A stretch of DNA of 64,000 bases from Mesodorylaimus sp. YZB2_4 (Eukaryota > Nematoda > Enoplea > Dorylaimida > Dorylaimidae), in the NCBI GenBank assembly GCA_030248295.1, contig JASANH010001223.1:62001-126000 (forward strand), given 5' to 3'. Below are positions 39,340-50,354 of this stretch, one piece after another. A program made the translations under genes and the position numbers. Numbering within the stretch: position 1 is the stretch's first letter; the number at the start of each line of letters is the position of its first letter. Below the pieces are notes generated by a model that had not been told where the DNA came from, ran no database searches, and saw only the letters and a list, made by a program, of their open reading frames with translations.

Positions 39340-39620
39340 TGGTGGTGCAACATTTTGGCTCAGTATTCGTCTCTCCGTGTTGCTTAATGGCGAGTGGCTG
39401 TGCTCGTCCAGGGTTCGATCCCCGCTGCTGGAGGTCGGCTTGCGATAAACCATAAACCCTCGCTGCCCTTGCCCGCCAGGCTGTGGAGACTCACCCATTA
39501 CCCTAGAGGTGCTCCGAGTGAAGACGGAAGCTACTTTAGGCCAAAAACAGCATCGGCTTGGGGGAACCGACGTGCTCACAGCCCCACCCCCGTCAAGTCC
39601 AGCATGCCCTCGAATGCTCC
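39340..39620 (+). repeat. tRNA-derived SINE-like sequence
   Basis: It has a Pol III B-box consensus, GGGTTCGATCCC, at about 39413-39424, following a GTGGCTGTGCTCGTCC stretch. About 200 bases of non-tRNA body follow. There is no clover-leaf, so I call it SINE-like and not a tRNA gene. Confidence 0.4.
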
Positions 39621-40070
39621 CAGTTCACGGCTGGATCAAATCTGACCCATCAGCTCGAATCAGATATTTGATTCAATCCCAAAATTCGGATCGGATCATC
39701 CTATCTGAACCATCTGATCTGACATTCTATGGTTTCTGCAATAACCGCAGGTGAACGACGAACTTACAGCTCAATTTTTCTCCACCCACCCTATCGTGTA
39801 AGAAGTGAGATAAGATCAATATGCTGCATCGATGCTCCCTTTTTTGCCCATAATCAGAGTTACAAGTCATCTTCTTTTTTCTGTTATTTGAGACCAGAGA
39901 AAACATGGATTGCTGCCTTCTGCTCAACATGTTTTTGACAAACAATTAGCAAGTTGACTCGACCGCATTGCTCCAAGTGTATCCTCACAACTCTTGAACT
40001 GCTAGTTGCGAACAGAAGAGCACGGGATTTACTCGAATCAGATTGTCGAGTACAGTAGATGCATGATCAA

Positions 40071-40510
40071 ACACAAGGGAGCATCGCCAACTGTAAAGTA
40101 GAACTTCACACGATCGAAAACTGTAATTTGTTGATTGTTCAAAGGTGCAAAAGAAAGCTTTCTGCTAAATATCAGAGACGTCTGACCAACTGATCAGCGA
40201 TAGCCTACAGTGTGGAAAATTTTTGAATCTTGAAAATCAGAAACCCCAAGCGTCAAGATAAACACAAAGGGCTTTTCTCGAACTCGCTTTTCGGGTTTTT
40301 AGCTTCGAGTGAGCTTCTATCAGTCGCTCTTGGTTTTTCGCTCAAAAAAAACCCAAAAAATCCAACAGAATTTTAAAAATTCCAGGACGTTAGGAACCGA
40401 CCACTGCTGACCAGTTGGCCAGGTGCTCTCAATATTTTTTAGAAAAAAATAATGCAAGAGAAGCAAGTCGCAATTTTTGGATTTGTCAAGCTCGACGCAA
40501 CAGTTTAAGA
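40071..40510. mobile_element. Diverged CTGACAAGGG-family MITE
   Basis: The left end ACAAGGGAGCATCGCCAACTG and the internal GGTGCAAAAGAAAGCTTT and GACCAGTTGGCCAGG blocks match the copies at 49278-49709 and 53878-54311. The right terminus is decayed. It lies inside the 37.7-42.0 kb nest. Confidence 0.6.
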
Positions 40511-41043
40511 TGTAAGATCGCCTTTCCAGATTTTTCAAATGATTGGAGTTGGACGTTGGACGACAGAAAATATTAGTGACGAGTGGAAATGAAGTGAAAA
40601 TATCCATTTTTTTAGAAAATTGCAGTTATGGTCACAAGAATCATTGATTAGCGGCGTGGATCTTCTTCACATTATCAGCTCGTCGAGTAAAGTAGATGCA
40701 TGATGAGCAATGAGGCAAAGCTTTGAGAGGGATGCTGCTTGTTCCATGGCACCGTGATTATAAATACTGTGCGTTTATTATGGGGAGCAACATTTTGAAA
40801 AAAGTCGATGCGTTATTGATTGTTGAAGAAATTTCGAGTACTTTTTTACATGATACAATCCGAAATTTTTTCCGTCTGACCCGATCTGGTCGGACCCCCG
40901 ATGGAGACGCGTGAACGGACTCAGCCTTGAGAGCTGGTCACCTGACGGCCCCGCTTATCATAATGACCACTGCCTGGTAGGAAAACATACCAAAAAGTCG
41001 TCACACACCGACCAATGGCGATTGACCCGTTTAAGTCGGCGTC

Positions 41044-41266
41044 GCGCCCCCAGTATGACGTCATGCGAGGCCCGTAACGAAATGAAATCAAATTTAAAAA
41101 TACTGACAAAGTTCTCGCAAGATTCATTGGATTTATTGGACAACAAGGATAAAATTTAAGCAAATGAGTCAACTTCAATTCCATTTCATTTTTTGAACAG
41201 CTTTTCACTTTATGTTATTTTAATTCCTTTCGTCGCGGGCCTCGCATGACGTCATACTAGGCGCGC
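41044..41266. mobile_element. 223-base MITE with a CRE palindrome in each arm
   Basis: The left arm reads CGCGCCCCCAGTATGACGTC and continues ATGCGAGGCCCG. The right arm is its inverse, ending in CTAGGCGCG. Each arm contains the 8-base palindrome TGACGTCA (41056-41063 and 41247-41254). The AT-rich centre has no coding potential. Confidence 0.7.
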
Positions 41267-41271
41267 ACACG

Positions 41272-41421
41272 CCAATTCTTTTTTGGCAATTTACACTTCG
41301 CCGCTGCCGTCGCCGTCAAGAAAAACCGTCGACGGCCCAAGAACCGCTACAGTTTACCTGAAACTTACTTTTACCCTATGTGCCCCGCGCCCTCCCCCTC
41401 CCCGTCGTTAGGAAAACGGCC
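41272..41421. mobile_element. Inverted partial copy of the 35.1 kb element end
   Basis: This is the complement of about 35104-35262, with the same order of AATTGCC, CGCCGCTGCCGTCGCCGTC, ACAGTTTACCTGAAACTTAC and TACCCTATGTG, ending CGTCGTTAGG. It is a solo end or a truncated copy. Confidence 0.65.
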
Positions 41422-41967
41422 TTTAGACAGGTCGATCGCCATCCATTTCGCACCGCCAAATGTCTGCTAGAGCCCGCGAAGCCAAAATTCGAGAAAAGCC
41501 CGTGTGCCCTTCTGTTTGCAGCTAGCAGTCCAAGGGTTGTGAGGATACACTTAGAGCAATGCGGTCGAGTCAACTTGCTAATTGTTTGTCGAAAACATGT
41601 TAAGCAGCAGGCAGCTGTCGCCCAGGCGCAGTGGAACTTGGTTCGTGGGCGACAAGGGGCAGAGTTTTGGTGTCACGGGCGAAGAGTCGATGGCACAGCA
41701 AATGGCAGAAGAAATGTGTGTCCAACAAGTATACTGCCACAAGAACAATGTGACCAGAGCGGACTGCTCAGCTGAAACTACCAACGATGTTATTACCGCC
41801 TCCTCCCTTGCCTAGTCTCAGTGCACAAATTATCACAAAGAGAACAGGTTCCAGACAAGAAACTATGGGCACCTTGGCACCTATAAATCTGTACCTTGCT
41901 CTATCAAAGAAACCTGTCTCACCAGTGCCATTCGACAGAAAAAACCTAAACGAGAAACCGTTCTCGA

Positions 41968-42547
41968 CAGCAGCAGCGTGCGATAGTTAGCCATTAGAAC
42001 TATGCCATACTGCATCCACCGCATGCGCTTGCTTGCTAGTGACGACGAAATGTGCTTTTTCAAATTGATTACTTTTCTATTTTCAGCGACATATTTATAA
42101 AAATGGTGCTGTTTGGCTTGCCATCCAAATGTTTTTAAAAGATAAAGTGGAATTTGTCTTTAATTTCCACCTGATCCTTCTTCGCAAATGAGAAATGCGT
42201 CACGTTGAATCGCACTTGAGCCTGTGAGCCGCAAGCCTAGCACTATGTATTAGCCAGTCTCGTGAGTCTCTGTCCGTCATGCTGAGCAATCCCCACGGTT
42301 TCCATAATATCTTTTGCTGAGGACATGACCGTATCAATTTTGCTAATGCTTTCTTATCTGACGAAATGGCCAAGTATAAAATACGGATATAGCATGGTCT
42401 CATTTCATCATATCCAAATCCATGTGTAATTATGGTAAGACTTTCTAAAGATACCTATTTAGCGTAGACAATGTCCATCTACATGCGCCAGATAAAAGGG
42501 TGCGCGATGCCAGCTCCTTGTCATTCAGTCCCCGATCCTCTGAACAA
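41968..42547. other. 5' flank of the 7TM receptor gene
   Basis: I see no other gene. The open frame of the receptor runs upstream of its first ATG to 42500 through a GTG, which I treat as leader. Confidence 0.4.
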
Positions 42548-43555
42548 ATGTCTAACTTGACTGACTCGCCACAACCTCTTACTGTATTCGAAGAATGGCT
42601 TCAATATGTCGTGTTTTACCTCGGTTGCGGTATTATCGGCACCGTTGGCAACTTGGCAGTGGCTGTGGCTATCCTTCGGAGTAAGGATATACGTTCTCGA
42701 TTCTTCACTGTCCTGCTTGCCATGGTCTGCATACGCGTCACCTTAGCATTCCAGTTCACTGTCATGGCCCTACATCGCATGCTGAAGTCATTGCGCATAA
42801 TTGATGTGAATCAGAAACGAATTGTGTGTTATGCATTGCATTTTTTCATAAACACATCTTTCACAGTCGAATTAGGTTTGATGCTACTTCTAGTAATCGA
42901 AAGAATGTTGGCCATAATGGCACCTATCTTTTATAGAAATCTGAGCCATAGACAGGCTAAACTAGCATGCCTCGGTGTAGTGATAGGAATAGGTGTATTG
43001 TGTAAGATTCTACCATCACTGATAGGTTGGGATTTTAACGAAGTAGTTCCATGCGTGAACTCGTTCAGCTCATTCCCAGGACCCCTAAAAAGTTTTTTTC
43101 AAAATGTAGATTTCCCTATCATGTGCATTATAATTTGTTTGTATTGTCTTTTATGGATTATGATAAAAATACGCGTTAGGTTACTAAAAAAAGAGAACCG
43201 CCCTGATTTGGAAATGGAGCTGAAAAGAAAGCTCGCCGTTTTGCCTCTGGTAAGGAATATCATTTTTTCGCACTCGTCTTTAACTTTGACCTCAAAACTC
43301 TTGATCGCTCTTATCGCTTATTTTCCAGCACAAGCTATTCGATTAACAGCATGCACTGGAAATTTGAGCGTATTCGATATTGTGTTCAGTCTACTAGTGC
43401 TGTTGTGGAGTAATGTCGAGATTAGAAAAGCCGTTTTGACATTGTGTTGTGCCAAGAAATGTGCAAGTTTCTGTGCTCCTGCTTCTGCTGATAAAATAGG
43501 AACGTTTGTGAGCTCTGCAGCTAATCCTGCAGCAGCCGTTGCACCGGTGGGATAG
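42548..43555 (+). CDS. Rhodopsin-like 7TM receptor, nematode chemoreceptor type
   Basis: A single uninterrupted exon of 335 residues. I chose the ATG at 42548, which gives MSNLTDSP with an N-glycosylation site (NLT) at residues 3-5. Seven hydrophobic spans follow: about 17-43 (with GTVGNLAVA, the conserved TM1 Asn), 50-76, 93-122, 138-162, 185-212, 245-268 and 277-300. TM3 ends in ERMLAIMAPIFY, the position of the DRY motif. Length, the short tails and the ERxLA motif resemble nematode srsx/serpentine receptors. TM7 lacks the NPxxY motif, which is also common in those. It is probably a plasma membrane G-protein-coupled receptor for an environmental cue or peptide; the ligand is unknown. It has no introns, although its neighbours have many. 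Confidence 0.82.
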   Translation: MSNLTDSPQPLTVFEEWLQYVVFYLGCGIIGTVGNLAVAVAILRSKDIRSRFFTVLLAMVCIRVTLAFQFTVMALHRMLKSLRIIDVNQKRIVCYALHFFINTSFTVELGLMLLLVIERMLAIMAPIFYRNLSHRQAKLACLGVVIGIGVLCKILPSLIGWDFNEVVPCVNSFSSFPGPLKSFFQNVDFPIMCIIICLYCLLWIMIKIRVRLLKKENRPDLEMELKRKLAVLPLVRNIIFSHSSLTLTSKLLIALIAYFPAQAIRLTACTGNLSVFDIVFSLLVLLWSNVEIRKAVLTLCCAKKCASFCAPASADKIGTFVSSAANPAAAVAPVG

Positions 43556-44406
43556 GAGGTTGAAGAATGGACATATTTGATTTCTTTTAAGATTTTTATA
43601 GTGTATCTAATTGAAGGATGTATTTTGTCTTTAACATTGACCTTACTTTTATGTCATGCTTATTTTTATGTAAATGTGCTGAATCTCATCAACCATTCCT
43701 CACCTAAGTGACACTGTGATAAAACATGCCTGGATAACAATGACAATAGCTTTCAAAATGCAGCCAGTGCAACAAGGACTTACAATCACGCGGACAGTAT
43801 TTCTGAGTTTTGGAGTCACTATTTGAAAGCGATAAATTTGCTTATCAGCTATTTCATCACCTTCCACCATTTCTGGCACGAAACTGAACGGAGATCTCAG
43901 ACGTACAACAATGATCAACAAGATAAACTGCGAGTCGGGGGCGAAGAAGAGAGAGTTACAGCGCTTGTCCTTTTAGCTCGACATTTTTTAGCGATCGCTG
44001 TCATCATTTATCTTAATTTTGTTCATGTTTCTTTGGAATTCTGTATCTGACTCTCGTCATTGATTGATTGAAGTGACTAGGAACGAATTTACAGCAACCA
44101 GACATATTAGCGCTAAATCAGTCGCTATAACGCACAGCCAGATGCTTGCTCCTCTCCCTGTACATATGCGGCTTCTTGCAATAAAGCACGCGAAACTTGT
44201 CATTGGCGTGGCAGCGCGCTTTTCCTCGGCACGTGCACTGTACTTTGCGCAACGATCTCTTCCACCTGTGGTTCAGGCATCTTTACGAGTCAGATAGACG
44301 CTGTTTCTTATCACCTAGTCAGTTTGCTTTGGTGAACAGACCGCTCTTGCCGTTTAGCCATCCTACGTATCTTCCAGTCAGTCTTTGTTCACCCAGGATA
44401 GTTAGG
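43556..44406. other. No gene seen; intergenic
   Basis: The receptor 3' flank and the HSD 5' flank, tandem on the plus strand. No conserved frame. Confidence 0.45.
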
Positions 44407-47120
44407 ATGGTTTATCTAACCATATTGGGTCTTTGCACTGCTGCATTCCTCATTTACAAACTGGCCATAGCCCTGCATTTGATATTCTATCCGCACATTA
44501 TTGCTAAGCTATTGGGCCATACACTCGATTTGAAAACGTTGGGCAAGTGGGCAGGTACAGTACAGCAGGTCCATCGTGTTCTCTCTGTAGGGGGGGGGGG
44601 GGGGGGGGGGCTTTGACATTGCATTTTTCCCTGACTGAATATGGGGTTAGTGGCATAGGAACGACAAACAGTTAAATGGGTGGTCACTGTCACTGCCTCA
44701 GGTCGAGGAGTGCCCTTACAGTTGATAATCCCTAACTTAGCCACTCTTACCTGCAACGCTTTGACATCATTGACCAGAACCAAGCTCTAAAGAAGCTAAA
44801 GCAAAAAGCTGCGTCAGAGGAAGCAGCTTTTTGCACTATAACCTGAAGACACCTAGCCAGATGGTGTTGGACCAGCCATGTGGCTAGGTAATGGGCAGGG
44901 GTCCTGAGGTTGGGCCAGCACCAAATGGCTTTGCACGTCCTGCTTTTCTAATTACCGTATTCGTAGTTCACCAACCTCACTTTTAGTTATCACCGGCTCC
45001 ACAGATGGGATTGGCAAGGGCTACGCGAAAGCACTGGCCAAACGGGGCGTCAACGTCTATTTGATTAGCCGAAGTGAAGAAAAACTGAAGGCGACGGCTG
45101 ATGAAATCAGTAAGTGCACCCACCAGTGCATGTTATACAGTCACCTGATCTTGCAGCATAAGCATTCGAAAGGTCGGAGCACCCGTTATCTTAAGTGAAG
45201 ACGTATTGACAACTGAGGGCACAGGAAAAGAACAACTATTTTAGGTAAAGTAAGCCCAAATGTCGAGGTTCGAACTCTTTCGATCGATTTCCAACAAGCC
45301 ACTCCATCCACTTACCGAACCACACTGGCAAATGCACTGAAAGACATCGAAATTGGAATCCTAAGTAATACTCTTTCATCCAGTTTGAATTTCGCGCCAC
45401 ATAAACTGGACTTCAATAGTTCAATAACCATTTCGAATATGGCGCAAATTTTGAGAAAAGAATTTCTTAGAATTGATTTTATGTGCGTCCTTGAAGGCAA
45501 GCATATGCAAATTTTTTAAATTATTTCAGTCAACAATGTTGGTATGAGTTATCCTTACCCCGATCAGCTGCACGAGATTGAGAATGGCGAAGATGTGAGA
45601 ATTTTATTTTTTCACTCTGATTTTCTCTGAAAGCAGTTTTTATTTCAGCTCCTACAGAACTTGGTTCTGGTCAATGATGTCAGTGCGTTGCAGGTAAGTC
45701 TGTCGCAGGGATTATGTGGGTACATAAGGGCACTCCTTGACCTGGGGCAGAGACGATCCCGCCATCCGTTTGGTAGGGCGTAAGTTCGGGCTATGACGAT
45801 CGTTCGTGTGTCCATGCGGCCTCGGCTCATGTCGTTGTCCAACACCGCTACTGTGCATACGTACTCATACCCATGCCATCCCAGATTTTCCACCTCGCTG
45901 ACACTGGTCCACTGCGCTCTGCACCTTACCATAGCTACAGCGTTCCAATCCTCAATCATGCCGCGTCACCACCACTCTAAACAATGTCCAGCTTCGTCCA
46001 CCTGTGCCTACCACAGACGGAGAAGCTCCCACTAGCGCTCGTGTCAAGCGCACCACTAGAACTTATTGCTCGACTAATGCATGCACCTTGACGACGCTAC
46101 CTGAAACTATATTTCAATCTTATAATGCAAAAACGTTTCACTGTCTGCGCTGGACTACCCTCCTGTTTGAATTCTCTCAGCTTGGTCATGCTTCTCAGCA
46201 ACCATTAACACACGCGTGTATTCGCATTCACACAAAATCTTGCATCTCGCCTCGTGAGAGACGCCGAACCCATTCGGCCATGACCAGACTGTAGAGGTAC
46301 AGGGTTCAATCCCAACCAAAGCCAACCCTTCAACACTCTGCTCCCAAGTTCTACCTACTATTTCAGATGACTCGACAGGTGCTGCCCAACATGTTGAAAC
46401 GGAGGAGAGGAGCAATTGTCAACATCTCGTCGGCTGCCGCATTCAGCCCCTTCCCACTGCTCACCGTCTACTCTTGCACAAAGGTATGCCTGATCCTACC
46501 TTGATCCCTCCATCAAACAATCATCCTGATTCCAGGTATTCTTGGACTATTTTACTCGCGGATTGACATACGAATACACCGACTCCGGCATCATCTTCCA
46601 AGTAAGTCCCAGCAGTGGCGGGATGCCCGAGTAACCCTCGGACAACTGACCCCACATGCGGTGCGGAAGATTGCCCAGCCCCCAAATCTGTGTAAGAATC
46701 CCTGCGAACCCAGGCACAGAAATTATTTCTGAGCCTATCCTTTAGAATCCCAGACCTTTACTGACTAATTAATCACATTCAATTTCAGACAGTCAATCCC
46801 TTTTATGTGGTGACCAAAATGTCTGGCCTTGGCAGAGCAACATTCTGGTCTCCCGATCCAGATTCGTACGCTTCAAATGCATTGGACACCATTGGACTCG
46901 CGTCCGAAACATCTGGCTGCTTCTCGCACGACATTCAAGTAAATTTCTTACTTTTTCTTGCATGCCTTTCAGCGACGTCTCGTTTCAGCGCGTTGCCATT
47001 GCTATTATCCTAAGTCTCCTACCATCAGCCATGTTCGGAGAAAGATCGAAACAAGCCCTGATGAAAATCCGCGCCAAATATCAAAAATCCCAAGAAAGAA
47101 AGGCTCAAAAAGGTGAATAA
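44407..47120 (+). CDS. 17-beta-HSD12 / 3-ketoacyl-CoA reductase (LET-767-like)
   Basis: Nine exons give 321 residues in an unbroken frame: 44407-44554, 44987-45109, 45245-45364, 45530-45594, 45649-45693, 46367-46483, 46536-46601, 46789-46938 and 46989-47120. An N-terminal membrane helix (residues 2-25) precedes a short-chain dehydrogenase fold. The NADPH loop is TGSTDGIG (52-59), NNVG is at 132-135, Ser188/189 lie in NISSAAAF, and the catalytic pair is Tyr202 and Lys206 (YSCTK). A second hydrophobic stretch (about 281-291) and a Lys-rich tail follow. Human HSD17B12 and worm LET-767 (about 312-316 residues) reduce 3-ketoacyl-CoA in very-long-chain and branched fatty acid elongation at the ER and can act on steroids. 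Intron 1 carries a 21-base G run and an inverted near-copy of exon 5. Several introns are about 50 bases. Confidence 0.93.
44590..44610. repeat. 21-base G homopolymer
   Basis: It lies in HSD intron 1, 36 bases after the exon 1 donor. Its length should be treated as uncertain. A G-quadruplex is possible. Confidence 0.8.
44751..44786 (-). pseudogene. Inverted copy of HSD exon 5 with splice sites
   Basis: Read on the minus strand, these 36 bases match the last 36 of exon 5 (45658-45693) at 33 positions. They are bracketed by an acceptor-like CTTCTTTAG and a donor GTAAGA. The copy lies in intron 1 of the same gene, opposite to transcription. The codons stay open (LVLVNDV.ALQ). See findings. Confidence 0.75.
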
Positions 47121-48079
47121 GTCAATGATAATATGGAGCACGAGTAGCTTTTACATACTTGGGTAACGGCGACACCTTAGAGCAGGGCGTATGTGGCGAC
47201 AGTAGTGTGTCTAGTACACTAGGGAAAAAAAGATTAGAAAATAAAGTTAGGTTACCTAATGTTGCAATCGAGATAGTACGCAAAAAGTTGAGGCGGGAGT
47301 GGGAGTCGAACCCTCACCTCTACGATTTTTGGTGCAGCAAGCCAATTACCTAAACCATAATCAGTACTCGCGTACTTTGATAACAAATACAGCGTGAGAA
47401 CGATAAGAACAAGTAAGCTATAAGGATATAACCGTGGAACTGTGCAAGGATAAACCGTGTAGACGGAGTGCACTGCACTATCTAATCCTGAAATCCTGCG
47501 CCGATGCAGTGTAAAGTGAAGCACACTGTTGGGCAGAGCGTCCATCTTTATGGATTCATGTTGGTTTCGATGTTTCCAGTTATGTGACTGGTCAGTCGCT
47601 TCAAGCTTCTCAGTCAAGAAGAATGCCTGGAAAAATTGCAATTGACTACCGGACAGCCACTTGATTTCTGATGCGAACGGAAAAACCTGACACGGAGATC
47701 TATGATGAACTCATGCTGTTAATGGAAAGCGTAACACCACGAGGAGTCAGTTTTGTTCTCTCGCATCAGATATCGAATGACAGCTCATCGCTTGATTTCA
47801 AAGGCTCCAGGCATTTTTAGTGACAAACAAACTTTTGCAGCGACCCACCAGTCACCAAAGCTCGCTTGACCAAAAGTATGTGACAAGCATAGAAATTGAT
47901 GCTATACATCGACAATGTGCTTCACTCCACACTGCACCAGCGCGTTATTTAAAAGCCAAATCTGTCGGACACCACTCGTAGGACCAGACTCAGCACACAG
48001 GCTTATTATCTTATCACCACCTCAAACTAGACGATCACAAACTTTAATTCCACACGACAAACACTCTAAAACCGATTAT
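47121..48079. other. Intergenic between HSD and MGMT
   Basis: The two genes converge here. Apart from the tRNA-like sequence at 47283-47357, I see nothing coding. Confidence 0.45.
47283..47357 (-). repeat. tRNA-like sequence, probable SINE head
   Basis: On the minus strand an A-box-like TGGTTTAGGTAATTGG is followed about 30 bases later by a B-box GGTTCGACTCC and then, after CTCAAC, a TTTTT Pol III terminator. The 3' CTCCCGCC has no matching 5' strand, so no acceptor stem forms and I do not call a functional tRNA. Confidence 0.4.
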
Positions 48080-48655
48080 TCACTCGCTATCTTTCCCAGA
48101 CTTCTCCGACTCGTAATCCAACAACCACTTTTTAATCTCGTTCTGCTTTCCACCCGCATAATTGCCCAATCCACCCGACTTCAATACAACTCGATGACAT
48201 GGTAGCATCAAACAGACTGGATTCGATAACATTACTTGACCAACCGCCCGACTGGCCATCTCGTTGCCAGCACGCTTGGCTAACTCGCCGTAAGTCACCC
48301 GCTCACCGAACCCGATTTTCGTCAATTCCAATAATACTCGATCAGCAAATCGATTTTCCGCGGTCAATGGACGCATAAAACAAAAATTGGGTAACGGAAT
48401 ATTCGCGAGTTTGGTAGGTGTTTGAAAATAGGCCTCGAGCCAAGCCAGTACGTTCGAGACAGGTGCAGGTATGTTCTCCAACGAAGTTGATTCAATCGAT
48501 ACGACGAAATCGATTAGATTCGACGGGACAAACGAAGATTGGAATTCCAAATTATGAACACCATCTGCACATGTCGTCAATTTCAACACGCCAATCGGAC
48601 ATTTGATAATGGTCGACCATGTCGGCAAATTGCAAAGTGGTGGAAACGAAAGCAT
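48080..48655 (-). CDS. MGMT: O6-methylguanine-DNA methyltransferase
   Basis: A single open frame of 191 residues from the ATG at 48655. The frame is also open upstream, but a TTTTCAG directly precedes this ATG, so a 5' leader intron may end here. The carboxy half holds the family core: RVTYGELAKRAG (helix-turn-helix), ASRAVGQVM with the Arg finger, and the active site PCHRVV with acceptor Cys153, then GNYAGG. The enzyme moves the alkyl group from O6 of guanine to its own cysteine and is consumed. Length is close to human MGMT (207) and worm AGT-1. The N-terminal half (about 1-85) is poorly conserved, as in other members. No intron interrupts the frame. It is convergent with HSD. Confidence 0.92.
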   Translation of the reverse strand: MLSFPPLCNLPTWSTIIKCPIGVLKLTTCADGVHNLEFQSSFVPSNLIDFVVSIESTSLENIPAPVSNVLAWLEAYFQTPTKLANIPLPNFCFMRPLTAENRFADRVLLELTKIGFGERVTYGELAKRAGNEMASRAVGQVMLSNPVCLMLPCHRVVLKSGGLGNYAGGKQNEIKKWLLDYESEKSGKDSE

Positions 48656-49112
48656 CTGAAAACCACGTAATTTGGGCCGATTGCAAAAACAATTGGTGAA
48701 CAAGAAACTTCAAACATTTTATTATATGCTTAAACATTAAAAGGGGCAGGGGTGCCATGCCAGGGTCAGCCGTACCAGCCGTGCCAAATCGCCGCACCGG
48801 GAGTGGCACAGTACACGGCGCTGAAAAAAGGCTGGTACGGCCGTGCCGACTTTTATAGTGATTTGTGGAATAGTTTGGTGTTAAGATACATTCTTGCCTT
48901 CTTAGGGGCCAGTTGAACCATTTAAGAATTCTCAAATAGCTAGAAAACCATTGTTTCAGTGTCCAAAAACTGTTAAAAATATTTAAGTTTTTAGATCTGA
49001 CAGAACAAAAAATTTTTAGCTGGTTGGTACGGTACGGTAAGAGACGTACCAGGCCTCAGTACGGGTACGGTCGACCCTAGGCCAAGCCCAGTGCCGCATT
49101 TCCATCTCGGAG

Positions 49113-49255
49113 GTACAGTCGACCTCGGATAATTGCAACCGCTCGGGACGCCAAAATCAGTTGCAATGAGATGAAGTTGAAGTACACGTAAGACATACTA
49201 CAGCTTAAACATCGGGGAATGGGAACTTGTTGCAATTATCCGAGGTCGACTATAG
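49113..49255. mobile_element. Tc1/mariner-type MITE, 143 bases
   Basis: It starts TACAGTCGACCTCGGATAAT and ends ATTATCCGAGGTCGACTATA. The TA plus CAGT start is typical of mariner ends. The interior is about 90 bases and non-coding. A solo end of the family is at about 18825. Confidence 0.75.
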
Positions 49256-49277
49256 TTCGACTCCCACCACCTGCTAA

Positions 49278-49709
49278 CTGACAAGGGAACATCGCCAACT
49301 GTTAAGTCGAACTTTGAAAAACCAAAAATTGTAGTATGTTCCTAGGTGCAAAAGAAAACTCTACGCAAAATATTAGAGGCGTCTGGCTAAGTTGTCAGCA
49401 GTGGTCAGCTTCTACTGTGAAGTCCCGAATTTTTGTGTGTTAACGAAGCTGAGCGTTGAGAAAAACACGCAAAGTTCTTTCCAAACTAGATTTTTGGGTT
49501 CGGAGTTTCGAGTTGAAGCTTCCCTCAGGTTTGGGTTTTTTAACCCAAAAAAATCTAGCAGAATTTGAAACTTTCACTGCACTGTAAGGGCTGACCAGTT
49601 GGTCAGACGCCTCTAATATTTTGCACAGAGCTTTCTTTTGCACTCAGGAACATGTCACAATTTTTGGTTTTCCAAAATTCGACTTAAGGTTAGCGATGTT
49701 TCCTTGTGA
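49278..49709. mobile_element. CTGACAAGGG-family MITE, 432 bases
   Basis: It starts CTGACAAGGGAACATCGCCA and ends GCGATGTTTCCTTGTGAG. Inside, the AAGTCGAACTTTGAAAAACC and AAAGAAAACTCT blocks are also inversely repeated near the right end, giving arms of about 130 bases. Confidence 0.8.
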
Positions 49710-50354
49710 GTAGAACAAACATTACAGGGTTCATAATCAGGTGTGTAGAGAAGTCACACCGAAAAAGACCAGTGCCTGCTCTCCAATCAATCCGTAAACG
49801 CATGATTAAACATGCAAATTACTTTAAAATAACTCTGCACTATTGTACCTCGGACTTTTCGTTTTTGCAATCGTAAAAACGAAAAGTCCTCAGCTCAAGG
49901 TTCTCACGGTCTTCACGACTAAAGACCCTTTCGAGAACCAACAAATGAAATTATCGCCCTTACTTCCGTTTCTTTTAATAATATTTCTCACCTTTGCTGA
50001 ATTTATTCACTCCAAAATCAGGCGGGAAAGTTTCGAGCGATAATTTGACATTATTTATCACTAGCTGAATTTTTGCTACCCGCTAACTGAAATTAGGAAT
50101 TTTTGATAGTTTCGGTCGTTAATAACTTTTTTTAGTTTCTTTTAGGTTGCCGCATATTTGCATGAGAATTGCACAAGAGATCCCCTAGTATAAAATTTAA
50201 TAGGTGAGATATAGCGGAAAATGCCAGCAGTCTCTTCTGTCTGCAGCTGCCGCTGCCGCTCGTAACCGTTTTCTGTTGGTCCTTTTGCTTACTTGTTAGC
50301 ATTCTTCAAATCCTTTCTGATTCGATTGCATTCGTCCGTCAATCTCAACAGCTA

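Larger units (their letters stand above)
37718..41967. mobile_element. 4.2 kb nested inverted-repeat element
   Basis: The outer arms are about 37718-37900 and 41772-41967. They share TCGAGAA, ATGGCACTGGTGAGACAGG, TTTGTGCAC.GAGACTA and AGGAGGC.GT.A.AACATC in opposite orientation. Inner arms are about 39910-40018 and 41510-41621 (TTGACTCGACCGCATTGCTC inverted). On the right, outer and inner arms are adjacent; on the left about 2 kb separates them. Only short frames are inside (for example 38304-38660 plus) and I cannot call a transposase. Several smaller repeats are inserted within. Confidence 0.65.
48656..50354. other. Intergenic between MGMT and LMW-PTP, repeat-rich
   Basis: At 48750-49085 there are clustered GGTACGG/CCGTACC and GCCGTGCC motifs in both orientations. 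Two MITEs follow (49113-49255 and 49278-49709). The plus frame at 49843-50043 has no recognisable motif. The promoters of both flanking genes should lie here. Confidence 0.45.
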